Shown: positions 21,252 through 32,400 of the stretch, piece by piece
How the letters are laid out: each line of letters opens with the position of its first letter
Position numbering within the stretch: position 1 is the first letter of the stretch
DNA from: Strongylocentrotus droebachiensis
Lineage: Eukaryota > Echinodermata > Echinoidea > Camarodonta > Strongylocentrotidae
Length of the DNA stretch: 64,000 nt
NCBI GenBank assembly: GCA_035222895.1
Contig: JAVYIG010000066.1
Location: 854,501-918,500, forward strand
Direction of reading: 5' to 3'
Notes under the pieces: generated by a model
Told to the model about the DNA's origin: nothing
Database searches by the model: none
The model's input: only the letters and a program-made list of their open reading frames with translations
Program-made: the position numbers and the translations under genes

Positions 21252-22564
21252 ACTGTTTATTTTATATCAGTTTATAGAATTTGTGTTATTTTTCTATTGT
21301 TACTATCCTATCATTGTGAATTCTTTTTATAAATATGACGGAAATAAAAACGAAACGAAACGAAACCCTTTTAGAAAACGATGAGCCTATAAATCGGAAA
21401 TAATTTCGTTGCTCTCATACATTTACGTACCACTACCCTCTAATTAGTGGTGTTAGTCAACAATGAGGAAGTACATTGTCTCTAATTTGATACATGGCAT
21501 AATCGACTTTCTTTTCAATAATCACTCACCATATTCGGCTACTGGAATCAGATCATAGGCCATACAAGCCGCTCCGTCGTACCAGGATATATAGCCCTAA
21601 CGATAACTCCAAGCGCAATCTATTTTGCTATGAGTATGAGTACATAGAAGGGAATTTATATAATTATTCAATATTGGACTTCACTATTGGCACTGCATCT
21701 CACCCTCTGTGTTGCTGTGATATTGACATTGTCTGGGAATTTAATACTTGGATGGTTTGGGAACAAAGGCTATTTATAAAGCACTTCCATCGCTGTAGGA
21801 GTGATTATTTCAAAATGTTTCAAAATTATTTTCAAAGTGGGACCTCTTTATGTGTTGAAGATCTGTGGATATTCGGGGTCATTGCAGTAAGGTGCTAACC
21901 GTGAACTGGTCTATTATCAGTCACAATATTTGGATACTGGAATCAGATTACAGGCCACTCCAATCTGCTCTGTCTTACCACTTTTGATTTTCATGCCTGA
22001 TTGATTAAGGGAATTAGTATTGTATCAATAGTGTATTCATTCTGCCATTATTTACAGTGCAACTTCCAGGTTAAGAAAACAAATTGTCGTAGTACATTGG
22101 GGGCTTTGAAACAAATAAATGAAACCCTTATTAGTACAAAAAATATAGGTCACTTGTACTTTGCTATCGACAAGGATGTACCATAGATGTAATAATAAAG
22201 TCAATTATTAATGTGATGATGATTTGATCGAGTTGGACCTTCAGAGAATCCACGTTCCTTCCTATTTCCTGGTATCAGCAATGGCTGGTATGACCATCAA
22301 TGCAAAGTATTCTTCTGGCTAAGAAAAATAATAACATTACTATTACAAAAAAAAATCACGGTTAACAACGTTTCTATTCCAATGTTTTGTGCTTTTTTAA
22401 GTACATTTATTCAATGTATTCATTCCTAGCGTTGTGAGTATAAAGATCATACAAATTACAATGAGAGAACATCATAGTTTACTAATACATACATATCTGT
22501 TGCTACACGTCTGTACACCCTTTTACATGAAATGCATGAGCACCCATTCATTTGTCCGTCGTTT

Positions 22565-23040
22565 AGGAAAATGCATAAATAAAAGAAACTTTAAACTTAT
22601 ATACCAAACTTTTATTCTACCTCATCTAGATTGCGGACATAATATGACAGTCTTCCTATGAAAATACATTAATCAATAATTACAACAGCTTCAAAATAGA
22701 GCAGGAAGAACTATTCTGAAATTAAAGCCTCAATTACATTTTCTGTTACTTCAACGCATGGAATACTTGGGCGGGAGATTTTAAAAGCTCGCCAGATTTT
22801 CCATATTAGGGTTTATGTTTAAAATCCTCAATAACATGACACCAAATTAATTAACGGTAAACATATGTTATACCCCTAGACCTCATCAGCTACGGTACCT
22901 TAATCTTTCCGTTCCAATACCCCCGAACAAACAACCGCAAACGCGATTGCACACCTCTGTATTTATTAAAACAATCTCTTTCACAACTAAATTAATTAAT
23001 ACCGTACGACCTCAATATAATTATATTTCCTTTTTTCTTT
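22565..23040 (+). mobile_element. LINE 3' fragment in unit 2
   Basis: Same fragment as 20580-21050, with an added small deletion near 22645. Confidence 0.7.
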
Positions 23041-23109
23041 AAATACCATTATTCTTGATGTTTTGTTTTGTGTTCTCCCCCTTCCCCCCCCTCCCACTTT
23101 TTATTTCAG

Positions 23110-23220
23110 GTCCCCATGGACGACCAGCCGCACTATGCAAACATAGCTGAAAATGGGTTATCCAGCCGTCTGTTTTCTCTGTCTCTTTGCCTTTTTCGTT
23201 GTACATTCTTGCTCATGTAA
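23110..23220 (+). CDS. Orphan terminal exon Z2 (YANI tail)
   Basis: Second copy of Z1, also 111 bp, with the acceptor, stop codon and polyA signal (23311) all preserved. Differences from Z1 are few (Val to Ile after YAN, Phe to Leu later). It lies 1.2 kb upstream of the first coding exon of gene B. Confidence 0.4.
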   Translation, partial: VPMDDQPHYANIAENGLSSRLFSLSLCLFRCTFLLM

Positions 23221-24079
23221 ACTGTTTATGTTATATCAGTTTACAGAATTTTGTTATTTTTCTTTTGTTACTATCTTTTCATTGCGAATTCTTTTCATAA
23301 ATATGACGAAAATAAACAAGAAACGAAACGAAAACCTTTTAGAAAACGATGAGCCTGGAAATCGGAAATAACTTTGTTGCTCTCATACATTTACGCACCA
23401 CCTCCCCTCTGGTTTGTGGTGATAACCCACAATGAGGAAGTAATTTGTCTCTAATTTGATACATGGCATAATCGACTTTCTTTTTAATAATCAGTCATCA
23501 TATTTGGATACTAGAATCAGATCATAGGTCATTTCCAAGCTGCTCCGTCGTACCAGGATATATATAGCCCTAACCGATATAACCCCAAGCGCAATCTATT
23601 TTGCTATGAGTACATAGAAGGGAATTTGTATAATTATTCAATATTGGACTTCACTATTGGGCACTGCATCTCACTGTTTGTGTTGCTGTGACATTGACAA
23701 TGTCTGGGGATTCAATACTTGGATGGTTTAGGATGTTTCTGCCTTTTACTCTGATATGGATTCTTTCATCTACAACAGGTTTGTATGAAACTTACTGGAT
23801 GTTTCTACTATTATATTACTAAATTATGGAAAGGCCTATGCAATTCATATGTGTCGACATCTGTTTATTTACTATCACCAGTCAGTTTTTCGTTAACAGG
23901 AACTTTGGAAAGTTTGGAAGTTCATACACTGTAATTGGCAACTGTTATTTTCTCTCTTCATTTAAGTGAGGCTATCACTGCGTAAGATTCGTTAGACTGA
24001 ACTTACATTGAAAAACAAAATGAAAAAAGGACCATAATTATAATTACTTACCAAAGTATTTATACTCATGATCTACATT

Positions 24080-24151
24080 TGTCTCGTTCTTTCTTTCTCT
24101 CTCTCTTTCTCTCTCTGTCTCTCTTTCTCTCTCTCCCCTCTCTCTCTCACC

Positions 24152-24182
<31 letters not shown>

Positions 24183-24232
24183 TCTCTCTCTCTTCCCCTC
24201 TCTCTCTCTCTCTCTCTCTCTATCCATCTCCT
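24080..24232 (+). repeat. TC-rich tract upstream of gene B
   Basis: (TC)n microsatellite, orthologous within the block to 5225-5480. Lies 200 bases before the first ATG, in the likely promoter or 5'UTR region. Confidence 0.85.
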
Positions 24233-24431
24233 CAGCTTATTTCCTCTGTACCTTTATCTCTCCTTCCTAATCGTTATACTGGTAATTTTTTGTACATGTA
24301 TTTTACGTTTTGTTTATACTATATTTCCTTCGTACATTCTGTTTATAACGAAACGTTTCGGTTGTTTATACTACCTTTCTTTTGTAGATTCTATATTTAT
24401 ATTGTTACTATGCTGAATCGATACCGTGGAG

Positions 24432-27400
24432 ATGGCTGTTTTTATTCTTTTGTCTTATTATCTTACAGTTGAATGTCAGGAGTGTCGTACATCAGGGTTG
24501 AATGAGTTTGGTGGCTATCAGTATGTCGTCTACCATAGTTTAAATGGTGTCGGCAGGACATTCTCTGACACACGTGCACACTGCCAAAGCTTAGGGGGTG
24601 ACATGCCAATCATTACATCAGCTGAACAAAATGTACGAACGCACTTTTCCGTCTAGTATTACATTAGATATTTATGAGAATTGTCATGGAGTTAACGTAT
24701 TACTGAAACCCTATACAGTGTTGGTACTTGTTGTTGCTTCTTTAGAACAAAAAGGGCTGTGGAATATTGCCAAGACTGATACTTGATAGCAAAAAATCAT
24801 ATTTCAATTAGCAGGTGTTCCGTGAAGTTAAACATTTTCAAGAAAACTGTTATTGGCGGGTAGGCGTTACTTCAACCACCCAACAGGTACACCATGGACA
24901 ATTCCCAGATGAAATACAAAATAAAATTAAAATAAACTGGAGCTTGTGTCCACTGTCTCACGTTTTTTCCACCAGTGAACTTAAATGCATAAACCTTAAT
25001 AAGATATTGTGTTTGGAAAATGTGATATCTGAAACTCCGATTTGAATTTTTTAAGAGTACTGATGGAGCTTTCCCATTGTAACCAGAGTCGTAATTAGCC
25101 GAACATGGTGAGGTCTTTTTAATCAAGCCAGGAACGCTATACATTCGATCCCTTTAATCGGGGGCGGGGGGGGGGGGGGGGTAGGGGGTGGATGAGAACA
25201 TTTTGCACTTTGCCACATTGATATACAGCACTAAAGCTATTCCTCTTCTTTTCATAATATAAATAGGATTTCATTGCCATGAGATTAACGGAGGGTAATG
25301 GTAACTATTACATCGGCTTAGAAGACATGGATGAGGATGGTACATACAGATGGATTGATGGAACGGCCCCTGGGTATGTATCAATCATCATCGTGATAAA
25401 ATGCCACTCATTTTTTCAATTCATTTTTCCCTATAAAGAATACACATTATGTTAGTAGTAAAAACGTTTAGCATACAAGCGCGGAAAAGGGGCACTAGCT
25501 ATTTGAAGAGGAGGGGCAATGGAGGCAACATGTCCCCTGACGAATTCAAACCAAGAACAAATGATAAGGATCGAATTTGCAATTAGGTGAAGAATTTATT
25601 GTGAAACCCGAAAGCTTTTGTCATTGGTTGGTTGATTTTACTCAACTGTTAATGAAGCGTTTGTAAACTTGTAAGTAAGCAACCAAAGGACTGACGGCTT
25701 TAGGTCGTTTCTGAGGGACTTGGTAACGAGGATTAAAGCCATACAAAATCCTTTGTGCGTGAACATAGGAAGAAACACATAGCAAGAAAATAAAAATAAT
25801 AAAAAAGCAAACCACACTTTTTTTTGTAATTGTCGCTAACAAAAGTGAGTACACAAACAGTAATAAACTGACATTTTAAGTGAAGGCCTATATTTTATTT
25901 GAAAAGTTAATACGATAACACAGAAAGCATTTTGAAATGCGTTAAAAGTACTTGCAAATGTATTTCATTGGTACATTAAGATAGACATGATCTGAAGGGA
26001 TCATATCTAAATATATTTTCAGTTTGTTCAAAAAATAATGTAACCAGGTGTTATGGTAAGGATTGCTAACAAACATGACAAACTATATTCTTCAACTCGA
26101 ATCACATAGCTCGCAACTTCCGAGTTATTTCTGATCGAATGTTTTGAACTTGCTACAACATGGTGCTCAGCAGCTGTTAAACCATAGTATTCTAGCCACC
26201 TCTGATTAAACATTGTCTACCACAAACTCCGAGATTTCAAATATAAAACATGATTATCACCGAGTTGTAACATTTCGACTTACTAAACTTTTGGATTCAC
26301 TATAATCAGGAAATATGTCATATTCTAACTCTCTTTTTCAAGTGAATAATAATAATAACTAGACATATAATACTTGTTTGGAACAAGTATAGGTGGGCTG
26401 GTCAACTTAAATTTGAGACAAAATAGAGCAAAAATAAGCGAGATACTGCTTAAAAATTCTTAAAAAACAATATCATGTTGTTTCATGACGTGAACGAAAT
26501 TCACCTTCTATAGGGATAACGCAAATTTTGAAAGTTTGACATGAGTCCTTTAATCGAGATTTTCACTATGATGACGTCATCAAAATGAAAAATGGTTATC
26601 ACTAAACTTGTAGAGAATTGTCTTAGCTACAACATATCGAAATTTTGAAGAAAATCGATCAATATTTACAGAGATACAATCAATGTTACATAAATATGCT
26701 GACGTCATTATATGCAAATTCGTATTTTGAGTTCCAAGGCCATTATGATGATGTCACGATACACTTAATGGCCAAATGAGACATGGAATCATATTTCCGA
26801 CTCATACTCTATCTAAATATGAAAAAACATTGAAGGTCACGGTTCATTCCAAAGAGCTATAATGGATTTTGTATAGGCATGTTTTTGCCCATATATGCTA
26901 TGTAATAAAAGAGCTCGCGCGCACGGACATTTATCTTGAATTGACGCTCATCTTGTTATTAATGGTCATAAAGAGATAAACATGGTATCAAATTTCTCGA
27001 AAAAATATGAGAAATATCATGAAAGAAAAAAAAATGGCGATTCTATGTTGTGTAATGGTGTTACGCGCGAAAACGCGCGCGCATGCTTGTACGCGCGATT
27101 TTTTATAAATGCTTAAAATGACCTGAAACGTATGCAAAATAAATTTGAGACGATTTTGAGCATTTATTTTTTTTGCGCGCGCACTGACGCGCGGACGTAC
27201 GCGCACGCGCGCGTTTTTTGACATGAAATTGACCGGATGGATATTGACCTTGATCATGATAAATATGAATAAGAAATACCTTTTGGTTTTGAAGATATGA
27301 TCATGAGATGATTTTCAGAAAATTTCACAAAATGGCGCCTAGATGACGTCATCAGTCAAGGTCAAGGTTAAAAACCTTACCGTGCTTTGTCCATATGCCC

Positions 27401-29160
27401 ATACATATATGTGCCAAATTTCAATTTATTTGATTAAGCCATTTTCAAGTTATCTTGCTAACAAAAAAGTGGTAAGAATTAAGAAAAATAAATAATAAAG
27501 AAATAAATAAAGGCGATTTTAACAAAAATATAAGGTGGTCTGTATTAGATACAGCCCACCTGATAATGCCTAATAGTCCACTCCAAATTTTATTAAACCG
27601 AAACGGAAATTCTTTTTGCCCAATTGATCGTGAGCCCGGCAGCCACTGAGCAGCGCCAGATCGACGTTGCTCTATCCCTTATTGTTGAACGCCAAACAAG
27701 GTAGCAACAACTCCCATTTTTTAACGTCTTTTGGTATGACGCGGCCGGGGTTTGAACCCACGACCTCCCGGTTGTGAGGCGGACGCTCTACTGACTGAGC
27801 CAACACTCCGGTATGATAAAGATGTGTGAACTGAAGATGTTTTGTCTTTATCGTTAATATGAGGTGGACTGAGCATCTTGTGGACATCTAATTATTGATT
27901 AATGGAATGTTATCATATATACTAACCGGTATTGTAAATGAAATGTTATCTTGTATATTATTGTGAGAGTTTTCAGAGTTATCATAATATGCAATATCTA
28001 GATGGTCACTTATTACTCACTTACATCCATTTTATATATACTTTATTTAATATTTTATATAGTTTCATTTTTGTTTAGATTACAGCCATGACTTACAAGT
28101 TGCCGTTTTTGTTTTATCTTACACAGTGTCACAATGGATGGAGAGTTAATATTTGACATAAGTGATGAAACAAATATCTTAAAATATACCAAAACTAAAA
28201 CGATATGTTAGTGATAATGAATAACAAGACAGGTACATGTAGTAACTAATTTTAGACCTAACTGTTGTTATCAAGATACTCCATGGAATCATTTCACATA
28301 ATAATTACAATCATAAAGCGTGTATAGCAAATATGTCTCCGAGTCTTTGTAATAGTGACATAAGATATTCCCCTTCCAGGAAAAATCCATTGGAATCTAG
28401 TTAATGATTTTCAATCAAAATACTAGAAAGTATGCATCAAATCGCGCCAAATGAGTTTGAAAATTCAATTTTCTTTCGTTTTCTGAGGGGATCACATCCC
28501 CCTCAGACACCCGCTGACACTCCACTTCATATTTTACTCCATTGTGTCCCCCCCCCCCCAACAATTTTAAAAGTATTGAAGCCCCTGCGTGCAACTAGTT
28601 CAAATGGCTAATGTCAAATAATGGGAAATTATTGTTGGAAGCCAAATTTATCTAGAATGCTAAAAGCCATCAAGTGTCCGTTCTTGATACTTGATAGCAT
28701 GAAATGGATATCGATCGTTAATTCATATGAAATTAGCAAAAAGAAGAGTGGTGTCAGAAAAGGTTATTTCTAGCTTGTTACGCGGCGCGTCACGCCACTA
28801 ACTCACGTTTGCTTCCAATAGTTTTCTGTATGAAATAAACCCACTGAACTTAGGTTTTCTTCACGAAACAAATCTTTTACATCCCAAAATCGACCATTCA
28901 AATTCATGCCGGTGAAAGCATGTTTTCTGCAGTGAAATGCTTTGCCTGCAGTTAGTTATGATAAAACCATAATCTACAATTCTAATACTTGCGCTTAACT
29001 CAATATTTTTTAACGACAGAACGAACAAATCCTAGCTACGTGCCAAATCTACCATTTCAATGCATTAACAAAATTAGTCATAGGCACTTTATATTGATTT
29101 ACCAGAGGATACGTTTTTCTCCAAAGACACTCGAGTCATGATATAGTGGACCTATGTCTC

Positions 29161-29194
<34 letters not shown>

Positions 29195-29435
29195 TTAGTA
29201 TTTCCGTGGAATTGATGAAGTGCTTTAATAATTTTTATAAAAAAATGTAGGCCTATAAGACATATAATTTATACTCTTTCAAGGTATACCAACTGGGATA
29301 CTTCTCTTAACACCGGGTACTGCGCTGTGATTAGATCTCAAAATAGCCCCACCGGCCCCACTGACCCAATACATGGACGATGGAACCGAGTATCATGCTC
29401 AACACGAAGACGAAATATCTGCCAAATACCTATCG
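24432..29435 (+). CDS. Gene B exons 1-3: signal peptide and C-type lectin domain 1
   Basis: Exon 1 (24432-24632) starts at ATG with a short hydrophobic leader (MAVFILLSYYLTV), then the N-terminal half of a C-type lectin domain ending SLGGDMPIITSAEQN at donor GTACGA. Exon 2 (25267-25373) carries the middle strand motif YYIGLEDMDEDGTYRWIDGT. Exon 3 (29284-29435) carries YTNWD, then RWNRVSC and RNICQ, which contain the last conserved cysteines. The mannose-type EPN triplet is absent, so classical calcium-dependent mannose binding is unlikely. The start is inferred from the open frame and hydrophobic leader. An upstream non-coding exon or another leader exon is possible, because a polypyrimidine-AG also lies just before the lectin sequence (about 24469). 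Introns are 634 and 3,910 bp. Confidence 0.75.
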
Positions 29436-32400
29436 GTAGGTATTTCAAGTGGGGTCTATTCGCTATTCATAAGGACCACTATTCATAAGGTCCGCTATTC
29501 ATAAGGACCGTTATTCATAACGTGTAAATTCCCGTACTTCCTGGTCCGCTATTCATAATGGCAAAAGAGGGTCACTATTCATAACGAAATAAGGTTCGTT
29601 AATCATAAGGACCGCTATTCATAACGTGAGATGAGGGTCGCTATTCATAATTCATATTAAGGGTCATTAATCATAAGGACCGCTATTCATAATATGAATT
29701 CAGGGTCGCTATTCATAATACGACGAGAGGGTCGCTATTCATAATACGAAATAAGGTTCATTACTTATAAGGGTCGCTATTCATAACATGGGAAGAGGGT
29801 CGCTATTCATAATACGAAATGAGGGTCGCTATTCATAATAGGAGAAGAGGGTCGCTATTCATAATAGGAGAATAGGGTCGCTATTCATAATACGAAATGA
29901 GGGTCGCTATTCATAATAGGAGAAGAGGGTCGCTATTCATAATAGGAGAAGAGGGTCACTATTCATAATACGAAATGAGGTTCGCTATTCATAATAGGAG
30001 AAGAGGGTCGCTATTCATAATACGAAATGAGGGTCGCTATTCATAATAGGAGAAGAGGGTCGCTATTCATAATAGGAGAAGAGGGTCGCTATTCATAATA
30101 CGAAATGAGGTTCGCTATTCATAATAGGAGAAGAGGGTCGCTATTCATAATACGAAATGAGGGTCGCTATTCATAATAGGAGAAGAGGGTCGCTATTCAT
30201 AATAGGAGAAGAGGGTCACTATTCATAATACGAAATGAGGTTCGCTATTCATAATAGGAGAAGAGGGTCGCTATTCATAATACGAAATGAGGGTCGCTAT
30301 TCATAATAGGAGAAGAGGGTCGCTATTCATAATAGGAGAAGAGGGTCGCTATACATAATACGACTAGAGGTTCGCTATTCATAATACGAAATGAGGGTCG
30401 CTATTCATAATACGGTATAAGGGTTGCTATTCATAAAAAATGTAAATTAAATAAGCAATAAACATCAGTAGGCGAAATAATGGATAGGGGATACCCCACG
30501 GCTGTAGCGTAGGCGGTAGGGGGCCACATGGCCCCGAATATTTGTAGAAAACATTTATTGAAAACATATTGAAAACAATTCTGAACAAAAGAAAAGAAAA
30601 AGGCGTGCCCCCCCCCATCAGTCCGACCATTCAGCCTACCTTCCCTGCAGTATTTCCGTGGTACAAGTACATATTACTGACAATTCTCGTCCAATTAGTT
30701 CATAGATGGCGTAGGCTGTTTGTGTTTCACAGGGGGGGGGGGGGGGTGCGGTTGGGGTGTAGCAGTGTTGCCATCAAGGGGTTGATCTATCATGTCCCTT
30801 ACCTTCAGCAAAGGATGGAAGCGACAAAAAGGGGGTTGTAGGCAGGGGAGTCGCTAGACCTTTTTCAGTTTGAGGGGGGGGGGGGGTGAAGAGGCCACCG
30901 AATACCGACAAAAATAGCTATCAATTATTTATTAACATATATATATATGTTAATGCCAATGTCCCAATGTCTACAAATTTAACCCTATAAATCCGGGGCC
31001 AGGAGCCAAATTATTTTCAACCCCCCCCTCCCCCCTTCCCGTGCGAAGCGCGGAAGCTTTGACGTTCCATTAAAATATTAGAGAAAGAAGACGATTCGTT
31101 GTACCGTTCACTCTACTCTTAATCCTTGTCTGAATTCATTTTCCCCCGTATAAGTGCCCTTCAAAGCTTATTTTGATCCCTCCCCTGTTGTTTTCTAGAA
31201 CTTCCATGATGACCTAGTACATTGTATAATGCTTTACTTGCAGATGGTTTACCTAGTAAGATGCATGTGCTTGCTTGCATTGAGGTCATTTCAGGTCTTA
31301 CATATTGATGAGCTGTTTGAAATTAACTAGGAGGTATGCGCGTATTGGCGAATGTGGCTTTGCTGCTCTACTTTTTTTAAAAACTTCCCACGACATGTAA
31401 TGAGTGTTTAGTGTACATTATATGGGACGTACAGTGATAGATGGAAAGTTATTTCAGTATATTCGAAATGACTTTTAGGTAACTCCTTTTTCCTCCCACA
31501 TCATCAACATTCATTCATTTCATTTCATCTACATCATCAACATTCATTCATTTCATTTCATCTACATTTAGGTAACTCCGTTTTCCTCCCACATCATCAA
31601 CATTCATTCATTTCATTTCATCTACATTTCAGTTCATGAAATGCATTCAGAAAATGAAGAAAAAAAGAAACGAAAATAACCCGTTAAAGCGCGGAAGGTG
31701 AGCTTGAGGAAGTTTCATGATTCAAATGTTATTGATTTAAATTCTCAATTATGGTTATAACATTGGATAACAAATGTCAAACCTACTTAAAAACAAGACA
31801 AATATTCAGGGCCATGTGTCGCCTTGGGGGTGTCCTCCATCCAATATTTCTATTTGTTATGAGCATTTTGGATATTGCGTAGTCCTTTTTCATTTTATGA
31901 ATAACAACCCTCATCCCGTATTATGAATAGCGACCCTAACTCTATGTTATGAATAGCGACCCTCATTCGTATTATGAACAGCGACCCTCTACTCCTATTA
32001 TGAATAGCTCTTCTCCTATTATGAATAGCGACCCTCATTTCGTATTATGAATAGCGACCCTCTTCTCCTATTATGAATAGCGAACCTCTTCTCCTATTAT
32101 GAATAGCGAACCTCGTTTCGTCTTATGAATAACGACCCTATTCTCCTATTATGAATAGCGAACCTCATTTCGTATTATGAATAGCGACCCTCTTCTCCTA
32201 TTATGAATAGCGACCCTTTTCTCCTATTATGAATAGCGACCCTCTTCTCCTATTATGAATAGCGAACCTCATTTCGTATTATGAATAGCGACCCTCTTCT
32301 CCTATTATGAATAGCGAACCTCATTTCGTATTATGAATAGCGACCCTCTTCTCCTATTATGAATAGCGAACCTCTTCTCCTATTATGAATAGCGAACCTC

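Larger units (their letters stand above)
19740..21330 (+). repeat. Tandem unit 1 (partial X, LINE-derived Y1, exon Z1)
   Basis: First of two about 1.97-2.02-kb units. It begins with a truncated copy of flank X (19740-19960), continues with Y1 (19975-21130, containing a LINE 3' fragment) and ends with exon Z1. The corresponding parts of unit 2 are displaced by 1,969 to 2,020 bp. Confidence 0.8.
21330..23290 (+). repeat. Tandem unit 2 (X1, Y2, exon Z2)
   Basis: Second copy of the about 2-kb unit. X1 (21330-21900) is followed by Y2 (21905-23090) and exon Z2. Y2 carries a deletion of about 60 bases near 22325 relative to Y1. Confidence 0.8.

Noticed and set aside
27700..27812. tRNA-like sequence with good A and B boxes
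   Set aside because: Acceptor arms do not pair, and the same head with a long body recurs at 42965-43206, so it is a SINE.
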